A DNA stretch of 64,000 bases. Origin: Lachnospiraceae bacterium UBA935 (lineage in GTDB: Bacteria > Bacillota > Clostridia > Lachnospirales > Lachnospiraceae). Positions 16,287-25,540 of this stretch are shown here, piece after piece. The first letter of the stretch is position 1; each line of letters starts with the position of its first letter. A model generated the notes under the pieces. The model searched no databases. It saw nothing but the letters and a program-made list of their open reading frames with translations, and had not been told where the DNA came from. The position numbers and the translations under genes are program-made. Location: the NCBI GenBank assembly GCA_002293525.1, contig DBDJ01000036.1, positions 52,384-116,383 on the forward strand. Reading direction: 5' to 3'.

Positions 16287-17390
16287 TCAATTATTGTCCT
16301 CTGAATAGTTTATTTCATTCAGGGCATTTAAAATATCTTCATCAGTGACATTGCGGTCAATCACTGCTTTACCGACTTTTTTCAGCAGGATGAATTTAAT
16401 ATAATCCCCTTCTTTCTTTTTATCCGACTTGGTCAGGCGCAGGATTTCCTGAGGATCCATATGCGTTATGGAAATAGGCAGATGAAACGGCACGAACATA
16501 TCCCTGATCTCATAATATTCCTCCATCGATAGCCATTCATGCTTCCATGATATAAAAGCCGCCGCCACCGCACCCAAAGCGACGCATTCACCATGATATA
16601 GCTGGAAGCCGGACGCTTTTTCTATGGCATGGCCGATTGTATGTCCGAAATTCAAGAGCGCCCGCTCGCCTTTTTCCAGCGGATCCTTTTCCACGATCAG
16701 CTTCTTTATTGTACAGCTACGCATAATCATTTCTTCCAAGATATCCGTATCTTTTTCGCATATTTCATACATTTTATCCAGCAGCCATTCATAAAAGCGC
16801 CCGTCTTTGATCAGAGCATGTTTCATGATCTCAGCGAAACCGCTGAAATATTGCCGGTCTGGAAGCGTTTGTAAAGTTGAAACATTGATATATACCAGTT
16901 TGGGCATATAGAAGGCGCCCACCATATTCTTATAACCGTCAAAATCGACCCCGGTTTTTCCGCCGATGCTGGAATCAGACTGGGATAATAACGTCGTCGG
17001 AATCTGAATAAAATCTATCCCCCGAAGATAAGTTGCCGCAACATAGCCGGTCAGGTCCCCGACCACACCTCCGCCCAGCGCGATCAACATATCATTCCGG
17101 TCAAAATTTGACCTTATCAAAAAATCATATAGGCTCTCGACTGTCTTTAAGGTCTTCTGCTCCTCTCCCGCTGAGAACATAAAACGGACCGATCCGGCAC
17201 ACTGATCTTTCAATATCACATCCATTTCATCTCCGTAAAGCGGCGCCACATTGGAATCAGTTACAATGCATATTTTTTTTCCAGCTGTCGCTAAGGCTGA
17301 CAATTCTTCTGCCAGTTCGTCAAAAGTATGGGAAATCAATATATCATAGCAAGGTTTTGATTCATAACTGATATTCAGACGCTCTGACAT
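16287..17390 (-). CDS. aroB: 3-dehydroquinate synthase
   Basis: The 367-residue NAD+- and metal-dependent enzyme carries GGGVVGDLTGYVAATYLRGI, DSSIGGKTGVD and NFGHTIGHAIE, the latter including metal-binding histidines. It performs the second step of the shikimate pathway. It is not beside other aro genes here. Confidence 0.95.
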   Translation of the reverse strand: MSERLNISYESKPCYDILISHTFDELAEELSALATAGKKICIVTDSNVAPLYGDEMDVILKDQCAGSVRFMFSAGEEQKTLKTVESLYDFLIRSNFDRNDMLIALGGGVVGDLTGYVAATYLRGIDFIQIPTTLLSQSDSSIGGKTGVDFDGYKNMVGAFYMPKLVYINVSTLQTLPDRQYFSGFAEIMKHALIKDGRFYEWLLDKMYEICEKDTDILEEMIMRSCTIKKLIVEKDPLEKGERALLNFGHTIGHAIEKASGFQLYHGECVALGAVAAAFISWKHEWLSMEEYYEIRDMFVPFHLPISITHMDPQEILRLTKSDKKKEGDYIKFILLKKVGKAVIDRNVTDEDILNALNEINYSEDNN

Positions 17391-17487
17391 AACGGTTCTC
17401 CTGTCGTAATGAAGGTGCCCCGCTGGCCGGTTCGGCTTGGGAACACCCTCAAAATTTTGTATGATCTTTCACTAATCCTTTTGACCT

Positions 17488-17539
17488 AGTTCTTTTATCC
17501 AGTTCTTTTATCCAGTTCTTTTATTCCAGTTCTTTTTAC
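17488..17539. repeat. 13-14 bp tandem repeat
   Basis: Four consecutive units of AGTTCTTTTATCC, the third with an added T and the fourth diverging at its end, lie between sepF and aroB. No gene is seen in this 184-bp gap. Confidence 0.85.
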
Positions 17540-17574
17540 TTCACCTTTTCTATTCCAGTGAATATACTCTTCAT

Positions 17575-18066
17575 TCAGATCCCGCCATTAATCGGCACAT
17601 CGAAAGAACCCGATAGAATCTCTTGAAAATCTCCCGATATGTCAACACTTGGAGGAGTAATAATAAATATGTAATGTGAAATCTTCTGTAAATTACCACT
17701 GATAGCAAAAGTTGAACCGGAAGTAAAATCAATAATCCTCTGGGCAATGTCCACGTCAATCCCTTCAAGATTCAGTACGACTGTACGGTTAGCCAGCAAA
17801 GTTTCGGTAATCTCCCGGGCATCTTCCACAGAAGTCGGCTTAATCACGCATACTTCCATGCCTGTTCCCATCTTTTTCACTTGACGCGGTATCGGTGTTA
17901 CTTTGGGGATCGTTTTTTTACGTTCCTCCGTACTGTCTGCTGCATCTTTAGTAGCCAGCTTTCTGGGTGCCTCAGCTTCTTCTTCATCATCTTCGTAGTC
18001 ATCATAAAAGTTATCTTCATCTTCATTCAGCTTCATGTAATTAAGAAACTTGTCCATTACGCCCAT
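17575..18066 (-). CDS. sepF: Cell division protein SepF
   Basis: The 163-residue protein has an amphipathic N-terminal membrane-binding helix (MDKFLNYMKL), an acidic linker (about 15-60) and the C-terminal SepF fold with VVLNLEGIDVDIAQRIIDF. SepF aligns FtsZ filaments and tethers them to the membrane. The start follows AAGGAG inside the end of yggS, giving a 10-bp overlap. It is cotranscribed with yggS, as in many Firmicutes. Confidence 0.92.
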   Translation of the reverse strand: MGVMDKFLNYMKLNEDEDNFYDDYEDDEEEAEAPRKLATKDAADSTEERKKTIPKVTPIPRQVKKMGTGMEVCVIKPTSVEDAREITETLLANRTVVLNLEGIDVDIAQRIIDFTSGSTFAISGNLQKISHYIFIITPPSVDISGDFQEILSGSFDVPINGGI

Positions 18067-18779
18067 GTCTGTACTCCTTCAGATTTGAAAATACCGGTTC
18101 CGACTCTTATCATATCGGCACCTTCCTCTATGGCCACGTGATAATCTCCAGTCATGCCCATAGACAAAATATCCATACTAGTATTATCAATGTTTTTACT
18201 TGCGATGTCAACAGATAATTGCTTCAATTTTACAAAGTGACTGCGATTATCCTCCGCATTTTCCGTTAACGGCGCAATCGTCATCAAGCCCTTCACACGT
18301 ATCCCCGGAAGCTTTGCTGCCGCAGCCACCAACTGCAACGCATCTTCTGCCGTCGTCCCATATTTCGAGATTTCCCCAGCTACATTCACCTCAATCAGGA
18401 CATTGACTGTAATCCCGCGCTTTTCTGCTTCCCTGCTGATTTCTTCCGCCAGCCGCAAAGAGTCAACGCTATGGATCAAATATACCCGTTCAACAATATA
18501 TCTGACCTTATTACGTTGCAAATGTCCGATCAAATGCCATTTAATATCTTTCGGAAGCAAATCCATCTTTCCGATCAACTCCTGCACCCGGTTCTCACCA
18601 AAGTGTCGAATCCCTTCATCATATGCCTCCATAATCTTCTCAGGCGGATTATTCTTACTCACCGCAACCAAAACAACCTCATCCCGTTTCCGCCCAACCC
18701 TTTTGCACGCTTCACATATCCCCTTCTCTATCCCATCCAAGTTGTCCCGAACCATAACCGACATTCCTCTCTCTCTCAT
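18057..18779 (-). CDS. yggS: PLP homeostasis protein YggS/PLPBP
   Basis: The 240-residue TIM-barrel protein carries VLVAVSKNNP with the PLP-binding lysine, HFGENRVQEL, WHLIGHLQRNK, and the C-terminal SMGMTGDYHVAIEEGADMIR-type phosphate-binding region. It buffers pyridoxal phosphate and is usually encoded next to sepF, as here. The start could be any of three in-frame ATGs within the first nine codons. Confidence 0.92.
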   Translation of the reverse strand: MRERGMSVMVRDNLDGIEKGICEACKRVGRKRDEVVLVAVSKNNPPEKIMEAYDEGIRHFGENRVQELIGKMDLLPKDIKWHLIGHLQRNKVRYIVERVYLIHSVDSLRLAEEISREAEKRGITVNVLIEVNVAGEISKYGTTAEDALQLVAAAAKLPGIRVKGLMTIAPLTENAEDNRSHFVKLKQLSVDIASKNIDNTSMDILSMGMTGDYHVAIEEGADMIRVGTGIFKSEGVQTWA

Positions 18780-18907
18780 ACGCCCATTGCAAACTTCCAG
18801 CCAGCACTCCCCACTCTATTCCAACAAATCAGTAAACCATTCAAGAAGAACGCCACACCTTCTTCCAACGATTACGAAGAACGCCCTGCGTTCTTCCAAA
18901 CATGATT

Positions 18908-18948
18908 AGAATATCTTTGGCGGCGTTCTATGCCGCCTTAGATATTCT
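18908..18948 (-). terminator. Hairpin terminator after the HlyD-like gene
   Basis: AGAATATCT and GGCGGC pair with GCCGCC and AGATATTCT, and flanking ACATGA/TCATGT-type bases can extend the stem. It lies 8 bp past the HlyD-like stop codon. A second hairpin, GAAGAACGC/GCGTTCTTC, is at 18876-18896. Confidence 0.6.
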
Positions 18949-18955
18949 TCATGTT

Positions 18956-20344
18956 TTATTCATAAATCAACTCATTCTCATTAACAGTACTAGCATCCAG
19001 AACAATATAATCGTACACGCTAAGTCCGTACTGGGTATTGGAACGGACAATGGCATATTCGTCATTCTGATACAGAATATTGATCTGTTTAAAGTCAGCA
19101 TATCCTTTATTTACATTATAGACACCGATAAGACTGCCGCGTTTACTGACCGTATACTTTTCAGTGGAATCCGGCTTAATCAGATAATCCCCGATCCGCA
19201 GCATCATGTCGTCCAGATAATATTCACTCTCGGTTTCATGATAAATGGCTGTTTCAACAAACTCTGTTGTCGGTTCCCCGGCTTCGGTAAATGATTCTCT
19301 CAGAACACCCTGAACGCCGTTCTGCCCCCCCTTTGTTATGTACTCTCTGGGCACAATGAAAAACTCTTTTTCTACAATCGACGAATTGGGGATTTTTAAG
19401 CCGGTTTCTTCTTCGGTAATCAGTTCGATATCAATGAAGCGATCCATACAAAAGGTAATCATCGAATTGGTAAGCTCTAATTCTACAAAGGTATCGCCGG
19501 CTTCGTTGGTAAAAGGAGTCACTTTTCCCCAGGACAGATATTGATTTTTCAGGAATTTTACCTTTACGTACTCGGCCTCAGTTAACTCGTCGGCTTTTTC
19601 CTTATCGGTCGGAATCACGATAGACCAGACCTCATTCGTAGACAGTTTGTAGACCGGATCGCCTGGCCCCACCAGGTTATTGCTGATTAGCTGTGTCTTT
19701 CCATACTCTTTTTCATCAAAAATCTCCAGGGTCATCTGATCTAAAGTAAGGTCTTCATAGCCGTCCACAGAATAAACGACAATCCCCGATATCGGAGAAC
19801 TGCCAAAATAAATCTGATTGGCATCGGATCCGTTGATTTCATTGATCCCTTGCAAAATATTTTGATTGGCAAGCTTTAACACGGTTCCTTGTACGTTATA
19901 TTTAAAATCGTAGACAGTGGAAAAATTACTTTCTTCAAAATCATTCACAAAGCCCAGTATTTCTGTCTTTAATTCTGCCAGATCCGCCGAGGTGAGGGTA
20001 TTCTCACCCGGTTCCTGATTGCTCAGGTATTCACTCAATTCTCCCAGCTGGTCAACGGCATATACCGGATTGCCAACTCCAGTACGTACCCCTTCGCGGG
20101 CAAGATAGCTGATATAACCCGCTTGATCCGCTTCAATGATGGTCTCGTCACGCAATGCCACGCCGCGGTAGATGTTATTGGATGACAAGGAACCCGCTTT
20201 CACCTCATAGGGAACAATATGTTTTTGGGTGAAAAACATAAAGATACAAATAATAATATACACGAAAATAATCGCAAAGATAATCATGCCGATATTGAGA
20301 TTGATCGGTTTCCGATATTTGGTTATTTTCTGCCTCTCTGCCAA
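18956..20344 (-). CDS. HlyD-like membrane-fusion/adaptor protein
   Basis: The 462-residue protein has one N-terminal membrane anchor (about 18-40) and a long extracytoplasmic part. The opening beta segment (VKAGSLSSNNIYRGVALRDETII and EADQAGYISYLAREGVRTG) is the HlyD/biotinyl-lipoyl-like pattern. No partner transporter is adjacent. Instead it precedes yggS-sepF, an arrangement that suggests an envelope or division role. The transported substrate, if any, is unknown. Confidence 0.75.
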   Translation of the reverse strand: MAERQKITKYRKPINLNIGMIIFAIIFVYIIICIFMFFTQKHIVPYEVKAGSLSSNNIYRGVALRDETIIEADQAGYISYLAREGVRTGVGNPVYAVDQLGELSEYLSNQEPGENTLTSADLAELKTEILGFVNDFEESNFSTVYDFKYNVQGTVLKLANQNILQGINEINGSDANQIYFGSSPISGIVVYSVDGYEDLTLDQMTLEIFDEKEYGKTQLISNNLVGPGDPVYKLSTNEVWSIVIPTDKEKADELTEAEYVKVKFLKNQYLSWGKVTPFTNEAGDTFVELELTNSMITFCMDRFIDIELITEEETGLKIPNSSIVEKEFFIVPREYITKGGQNGVQGVLRESFTEAGEPTTEFVETAIYHETESEYYLDDMMLRIGDYLIKPDSTEKYTVSKRGSLIGVYNVNKGYADFKQINILYQNDEYAIVRSNTQYGLSVYDYIVLDASTVNENELIYE

Positions 20345-20383
20345 GAACTCGCCTCCCTTGACTTATCGGTCTGCTATTCTAAA

Positions 20384-20405
20384 GACCCCGGAAAAATCCG
20401 GGGTC
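20384..20405 (-). terminator. Terminator of the P-loop protein gene
   Basis: GACCCCGG and CCGGGGTC form an 8-bp GC-rich stem with a 6-nt loop, 18 bp past the stop codon, followed by TTTAG on the minus strand. Confidence 0.65.
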
Positions 20406-20423
20406 AGTGAATTTCATTACCCT

Positions 20424-20843
20424 TTATAAAGATACAATTACTTTTGACTTTAAGGAATCGGACACTTCTCCGACATCCAAAGATGCGCTTAAGACAAATT
20501 TTATATTAAACTTAGTGCTGATTTTCTCTAACTCATCGATAATTTCATCGATATGGCCGTCTTCTTTACAGGCAATTGTCAGGAAACTGTCGAAATACAT
20601 CTGCTCTAAATCATGATCCTGAGAAATGATACCGCTTACAAAGCCTAGAAATCCATTGCTGTCCGGTATCATATGCTCTGACACGTTGATAAGCCTTATT
20701 TTATTATTCAGCTCATACATATGCTTAGCATTTTTATCCAGATAAACTATGTTTCCGGATGCTTTCTGAATCTCGGCATTTACTATTTCCAGCAGATATT
20801 TCGTTTTCCCTTTTCCTTTTTTACCTAAAATTAACTGCACCAT
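20424..20843 (-). CDS. Small P-loop ATP-binding protein
   Basis: The 139-residue protein begins with a Walker A motif, GKKGKGKTK (residues 7-15). IVYLDKNAKHMYEL follows, and later an acidic EIIDELEKIS segment. It is too short for a full PilT-type ATPase, and no Walker B is clear. Function is unknown. It lies upstream of the HlyD-like gene on the same strand, separated by a terminator. Confidence 0.7.
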   Translation of the reverse strand: MVQLILGKKGKGKTKYLLEIVNAEIQKASGNIVYLDKNAKHMYELNNKIRLINVSEHMIPDSNGFLGFVSGIISQDHDLEQMYFDSFLTIACKEDGHIDEIIDELEKISTKFNIKFVLSASLDVGEVSDSLKSKVIVSL

Positions 20844-20948
20844 TGGCAGACCCTCCTATAGCGAATGAAATTTGCTCAAGCTAATATACTATTATTATAA
20901 GTGAATGCAATGTAAATAACAACCTATAATCAATTTAACCTTATTCAC

Positions 20949-21076
20949 GTTACTGTTCAGACCCTAGACGAAGTGTATCAAACTGCTGCTCCACAGTAAC
21001 AACGTTCTGCAAACGTTTGCACAAGTTGTAAAGAACTGAACAGCGTAAAACACCTCGCAGTGGTCCGAACTGTAAC
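20949..21076 (+). repeat. Dispersed repeat family B, copy 1 (128 bp)
   Basis: The element starts GTTACTGTTCAGACC and ends GGTCCGAACTGTAAC, imperfect terminal inverted repeats of 15 bp. It is flanked on both sides by TTATTCA, a likely 7-bp target duplication. An inverted, longer copy (205 bp) lies at 58629-58833 and shares the first 85-90 bp and the last 30 bp. This copy lacks about 77 bp of the middle. No open frame: a MITE-like, non-autonomous element. Confidence 0.85.
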
Positions 21077-21085
21077 TTATTCAGC

Positions 21086-21709
21086 TCATAAAAATGGCAT
21101 GACAGCGGCATTGATAACCCAGGTGACAAGCGATATTACCATACCTACGATGGCGCAGATCCTACCGGTAACCGCAAGGCTTCTTCCGGAGGAATTCATT
21201 CCTGCCCTGGCCATTGACAGAGCTACAGCGGAAACGATAATACCGATGAGAGGCATGATCAACGAACCGACTATCGATGCAATCCCGACCGCCAGTGCGG
21301 CAACGGCTTGTCCTTTATTATCCACCGTCTGTACCGGAACCGGCTGGCCGGAAGCACTTGCGGCTGCCGCATCCATTTTGCTCATATCGGGAACGCTTTG
21401 CTGTAAGGTTACTATTAATGCTTCCAGATTATTCCGATACATTTTCTTAGGTAAAGCACCAAAAAAACCGGTCAGGCCCATCTCGCCGCCAAAGGGCCCT
21501 TTCATCCATGCTTCCAGATGAAATATTCCGTTCATGTACGACCATTTCAGGTACTTGTACCCTTCAATCATTGCGTCGCCGCACCTAAGGCACTCTTCCC
21601 TTTTCCATTCCGAAGGCGCGTAACCGCCTTTCTGCAGGAAGTCTCCCATCATAAAATTGACAAATTCAGCGGGCTGGTTCAGGTTAACATCCTTTACAAA
21701 TCTGGCCAT
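21086..21709 (-). CDS. DUF4190-containing membrane protein
   Basis: The start is taken at the ATG that follows AAGGAGTATTGATT, giving 207 residues. The N-terminal half is soluble, with CLRCGDAMIEGYKYLKW. The C-terminal half has two hydrophobic segments of DUF4190 type (AVAALAVGIASIVGSLIMPL and AVTGRICAIVGMVISLV), separated by a short MARAGM loop. Function is unknown. The same membrane module occurs in the Ltp-repeat protein at 13242-14507. Confidence 0.75.
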   Translation of the reverse strand: MARFVKDVNLNQPAEFVNFMMGDFLQKGGYAPSEWKREECLRCGDAMIEGYKYLKWSYMNGIFHLEAWMKGPFGGEMGLTGFFGALPKKMYRNNLEALIVTLQQSVPDMSKMDAAAASASGQPVPVQTVDNKGQAVAALAVGIASIVGSLIMPLIGIIVSAVALSMARAGMNSSGRSLAVTGRICAIVGMVISLVTWVINAAVMPFL

Positions 21710-21751
21710 AATCAATACTCCTTTTCATGTTGTTTATTTAAATTAATTGCT

Positions 21752-22747
21752 CTAATTAATTTCACTTTCAAGCATCCCTGTCATCTGGTCATACAGGGCA
21801 TCACGACTGTCGGAGCGCATTATAATTGAGATATAAAGTTTTTCCGTTGTGTCTTTGCAGACAATGGCCAAACAATGGCCGGCGGCATTGGTCGTGCCGG
21901 TTTTACCGCCCAGCACGGTCACTTGTTCCGGAGCCGGCTTCACGCCTTGCAGATATAAATTAGTGGTATTGACGGGAATCTCCCGTAAATCGCCGGCGGC
22001 AGTGGTAATCGTGGTAGTATACTGGGGCATCTGGATAATCTGATTAAACGCTTCGTATTTGATCGCCTCGTTCAAGATCAGATAGAGGTCATAAACCGTG
22101 GTATAATGACTGTCGTCCGTCAGGCCGTGGGGATTGACAAAATTGCTGTTCGTGGCTCCCAGTCTTTTTGCCTCCTCATTCATCATGGCCAGAAAGCCGT
22201 CCAACGAACCGCCCACACCTTCGGCAACGATGATGGCGGCATCATTGGCAGAATTGATCATCATCAGATGCAGAGCCTGCGAAAGCGTCAGCTGGTCGCC
22301 CGGCCTTAAACCGCATACCTGAGCGCCTGATTCCGTGATCGTTACATTCTCGCTTGCAGTTATGACAGAATCCATGGAACCGTATTTTATCGCCACCAGA
22401 GCTGACAAAATTTTTGTCAGACTGGCCGGTGACAGCTGCTCATGGACATTCTGGGCATACATCGTGTTTTGATCGGACAGGCTGAATAATCCTGCGCTCA
22501 GCACTTCCTTAAGATTTTCCTGCTGATTGTCGGTATTCTCGGTTATGACACAGAGTTCCGCGGCAAACGGCGTCGCGGCCGGAACCTCATCTTCCATGCT
22601 GACGATCCGGTAACTGCTAACGGCACTGTCGGGAACATATGCGAGAGGATAGTCATTACTGCCGCAACCGGTAAGCCCGGCCTGTAAAACAAGAATGAGC
22701 GACAAAAGTTTTATACCCAAAGGTTTTTTCTTATTTATACATCTCAC
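21752..22747 (-). CDS. D-alanyl-D-alanine carboxypeptidase, lipoprotein
   Basis: The 331-residue protein starts at GTG and has a lipoprotein signal ending LTGCGSN. The serine-peptidase S11 motifs are present: SxxK as PASLTKIL, SxN as NSANDAA and KTG as GGKTGTT. It trims the terminal D-alanine from peptidoglycan pentapeptides outside the membrane. It overlaps mgsA by 17 bp, so translation is coupled. It closes the long rod-shape/division gene block. Confidence 0.92.
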   Translation of the reverse strand: MRCINKKKPLGIKLLSLILVLQAGLTGCGSNDYPLAYVPDSAVSSYRIVSMEDEVPAATPFAAELCVITENTDNQQENLKEVLSAGLFSLSDQNTMYAQNVHEQLSPASLTKILSALVAIKYGSMDSVITASENVTITESGAQVCGLRPGDQLTLSQALHLMMINSANDAAIIVAEGVGGSLDGFLAMMNEEAKRLGATNSNFVNPHGLTDDSHYTTVYDLYLILNEAIKYEAFNQIIQMPQYTTTITTAAGDLREIPVNTTNLYLQGVKPAPEQVTVLGGKTGTTNAAGHCLAIVCKDTTEKLYISIIMRSDSRDALYDQMTGMLESEIN

Positions 22748-23126
22748 GCCACTCCATATCTCCTCTATCCAATGATTTTATTAACAGTTCAGCGGTGGCC
22801 AGATTGGTTGCCACGGGAATGTTATGTATGTCACACAGACGTACTACATTATTCATGTCCGGCTCATGAGACGCAAGCGTCAGCGGATCCCGCAGCATAA
22901 TGACCAGATCGATCTGATTATGCTCGATCTGGGCACCGATCTGTTTTTCGCCGCCAAGATGCCCGGCCAGATATTTATGGATCGTCAGATTGGTGACATC
23001 CTCAATCAGCCTGCCGGTAGTTCCCGTCGCAAACAGATCGTTTTTATTCAGAATCCCCCGATAAGCAATGCAGAAATTCTGCATCAGTATTTTTTTGCTA
23101 TCATGGGCAATTAATGCTATATTCAT
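22731..23126 (-). CDS. mgsA: Methylglyoxal synthase
   Basis: The 131-residue enzyme contains IALIAHDSKK, ATGTTGRLIE, HLGGEKQIGAQI and LRDPLTLASHEPD, all conserved in MgsA. It converts dihydroxyacetone phosphate to methylglyoxal. Its placement between rodA and a carboxypeptidase gene recurs in Clostridia, but no functional link to cell shape is established. Confidence 0.94.
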   Translation of the reverse strand: MNIALIAHDSKKILMQNFCIAYRGILNKNDLFATGTTGRLIEDVTNLTIHKYLAGHLGGEKQIGAQIEHNQIDLVIMLRDPLTLASHEPDMNNVVRLCDIHNIPVATNLATAELLIKSLDRGDMEWREMYK

Positions 23127-23191
23127 AGGTAATCCCTCCTACACCCTTTCCTTTTGCCGTACCTTGCGTAACGTAACAGTGACAGTAAGTG

Positions 23192-24298
23192 TTATTTTCG
23201 AATGCGTTGCAGTCCAACGTTTAGAACAAAACCGATCCCGATAAACGAGCTTACCAGCGAGGTCAGGCCATGACTGACAAACGGAAGCGGCAGGCCGGTA
23301 TTGGGGAGCAGAAAAGTGGCCACGCCGATATTGACAAACGCCTGTAGGCCGATCATACATCCTACCCCGGCAGCAATTATGGTACCCGCAAGATCTTTCG
23401 CCCTTCTGGCAATCAGCAGGCACTCCGTCGAAATCAGAAATATGAGAATAATCACGCTGCAAGCGCCGATAAACCCGAACTCCTCTCCGATTACAGCAAA
23501 GATAAAGTCGGTTTCCTGTTCAGCAATATAGTTGGCATTTTTAACCGAGCTGATCAGATTGTTTTTATAGCCCTTTCCGTATAACTGTCCCGAACCGATC
23601 GCCATAACCGAGTTTTCCTGCTGAAACCCTTCCGTCATAGAGTACTCTTCTTGGTTGATGAAAGCCATAATGCGTTTGCGCTGGTAATCATTAATAAGAT
23701 CCTGATCAGGCTGGATCACGATAAGCAAAAATATCACTGCCGCAGGAACCGCTACAGCTAATACACCGGCAATGATCTTCCAGCTTAATCCACCGATAAA
23801 CATGATGACACAAAAAATCATGACCACGACTATACTGGTGGATAAATCCGGCTGTAAATATACTAAGGTCACCGGTATGGCAAACAGGAAACAGCATAAT
23901 AAAATCCGGCTGAACGTATTAAGCTTCTCTTTATGTTTCATAATAAACTGTGCAAAGAATAAAATCAATATTATTTTTGCGATTTCTGAAGGCTGAAACT
24001 GAATGCCGAACAAAATTAGCCAACGCTGCGCCACGCCCCGGCCTTCTCCCATGGCAATTACCATAGAAAGCAAGACCAAATTGGCAATATACATGACCCA
24101 ATATAGGTTAAGCAGGACGGAGTAATCAAAAAGGGAGATCACCATCATCAGAAACAAGCCGGTGAGAAAGCCGGAAATCTGCCTTCCCTGCAGGGATTCT
24201 TCCGCGCTTCCTATGGCTAAAATTCCGATGATGGTCAATGCCGTCACAAATATCACTAACTTAAAATCAAAATCCCTGATCCGGTAATGCTTGAGCAT
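23192..24298 (-). CDS. rodA: RodA-type SEDS peptidoglycan polymerase
   Basis: The 368-residue protein has about ten membrane segments. SEDS motifs visible include FGIQFQPSEIAKI, YLQPDLSTSIV, AEQETDFIFAVIGEEFGFIG and the C-terminal PLPFVSHGLTSLV. It elongates glycan strands with the cognate PBP2 encoded at 26259-29165. RodA is preferred to FtsW because of its place in the mre/min cluster. Confidence 0.92.
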   Translation of the reverse strand: MLKHYRIRDFDFKLVIFVTALTIIGILAIGSAEESLQGRQISGFLTGLFLMMVISLFDYSVLLNLYWVMYIANLVLLSMVIAMGEGRGVAQRWLILFGIQFQPSEIAKIILILFFAQFIMKHKEKLNTFSRILLCCFLFAIPVTLVYLQPDLSTSIVVVMIFCVIMFIGGLSWKIIAGVLAVAVPAAVIFLLIVIQPDQDLINDYQRKRIMAFINQEEYSMTEGFQQENSVMAIGSGQLYGKGYKNNLISSVKNANYIAEQETDFIFAVIGEEFGFIGACSVIILIFLISTECLLIARRAKDLAGTIIAAGVGCMIGLQAFVNIGVATFLLPNTGLPLPFVSHGLTSLVSSFIGIGFVLNVGLQRIRK

Positions 24299-24373
24299 GC
24301 AGTTCCCTTTCTCAATTGGTATTTATATACAAGTAAAATACAGCTGTATTCCGCGAGGTGATTTACATGATAT

Positions 24374-24649
24374 TTACAAATTTTTATTGAGGTCGATAAT
24401 GGGAATATTGGCATAAAGGGAAGGGTTTTTCATATTGCGCCCTTTATTATTCCCGGTCTGGTTGATCTGTATTTCCATGCTTTTGCTGTCAATCTTCATG
24501 TATTTGGACAGCACCTTGACGATGTCCATTTTAATCATTTCTATCATTTCCTGGGAACAGTTGACCCGGTCGGATATCAGCAGGATTTTCAGCCTGTCTT
24601 TAGCAATCTCATTGGATTTCTTTCGTCTGAACAGATTTTTCACTTTCAT
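24374..24649 (-). CDS. minE: Cell division topological specificity factor MinE
   Basis: The 91-residue protein has the MinE order: an N-terminal segment FFRRK-like (LFRRKKSNEIAKDRLKILL) and a C-terminal topological domain with VKVLSKYMKIDSKSMEIQI. It stimulates MinD ATPase and drives MinCD away from midcell. It overlaps minD by 4 bp, and the complete minCDE set is present. Confidence 0.93.
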   Translation of the reverse strand: MKVKNLFRRKKSNEIAKDRLKILLISDRVNCSQEMIEMIKMDIVKVLSKYMKIDSKSMEIQINQTGNNKGRNMKNPSLYANIPIIDLNKNL

Positions 24650-25452
24650 TTTGTGCCCCCCTGACTTTTATGAAAAATACCGGTTACTTTTGTCCAGAAT
24701 GATATGCTTTTGTCAAATTCCATAAAGGGTACTTCTTTTCCCGCTACCCGGTAACAGATATTCTGATAGGCCCGCCCTGCCAGAGTGCTGTTGCCTACCA
24801 AGGGCTCGCCCTGATTGGTCGCTATTACGACATTTTCATCGTCCGGCACGACACCGATCAGGGGAAGGGCCAGAATCTCCACGACATCGGAAGCGCTCAT
24901 CATGTCGCCCCTTTTTACCATATCCAGCCGCATCCGGTTGATCATCAGGTCGATTTTCTTGAATTCTTCTGCTTCTAAAAGACCGATGATGCGGTCGGCA
25001 TCTCGGATCGCCGACACCTCCGGCGTCGTGACCACCAAGGCCCGGTCCGCGCCGGCGATGGCATTCTTGAAACCCTGTTCAATTCCGGCGGGGCAGTCAA
25101 GGATCACATAATCAAACTGTTCCCGCAGCTGCGAAACCATTTTGATCATCTGATCGGGACGGACGGCGGTTTTGTCTTTGGTCTGGGCCGACGGCAGCAG
25201 ATACAGGGTCGGATGACGCTTGTCCCGGATCAGTGCCTGTTTGATGCGGCATTTTCCCTCCACCACGTCAACCAGATTATAGACAATCCGGTTTTCCAGT
25301 CCCATGACTACGTCCAGGTTACGTAACCCGATATCGGTGTCGATCAATACGACCCGTTTCCCCATGGCCGCCAGACCTGTTCCTACGTTTGCGGATGTAG
25401 TGGTTTTCCCTACGCCGCCTTTTCCTGATGTGACGACAATTACTTCACTCAT
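24646..25452 (-). CDS. minD: Septum site-determining ATPase MinD
   Basis: The 268-residue ATPase has the deviant Walker A GKGGVGKTT (residues 10-18), the VLIDTDIGLRNLD and VILDCPAGIEQGF segments. The C terminus, FMEFDKSISFWTKVTGIFHK, is the amphipathic membrane-targeting helix. MinD recruits MinC to the membrane and responds to MinE. The ribosome site is AGGAGGATAAG. Confidence 0.95.
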   Translation of the reverse strand: MSEVIVVTSGKGGVGKTTTSANVGTGLAAMGKRVVLIDTDIGLRNLDVVMGLENRIVYNLVDVVEGKCRIKQALIRDKRHPTLYLLPSAQTKDKTAVRPDQMIKMVSQLREQFDYVILDCPAGIEQGFKNAIAGADRALVVTTPEVSAIRDADRIIGLLEAEEFKKIDLMINRMRLDMVKRGDMMSASDVVEILALPLIGVVPDDENVVIATNQGEPLVGNSTLAGRAYQNICYRVAGKEVPFMEFDKSISFWTKVTGIFHKSQGGTK

Positions 25453-25540
25453 TTCTTATCCTCCTTACCATGAGTTATAATTGTCCCCTGAGTCCCGTTC
25501 TGCACCGGCAGCATCACTCCTGACGCTGGGTTTGCTGACC

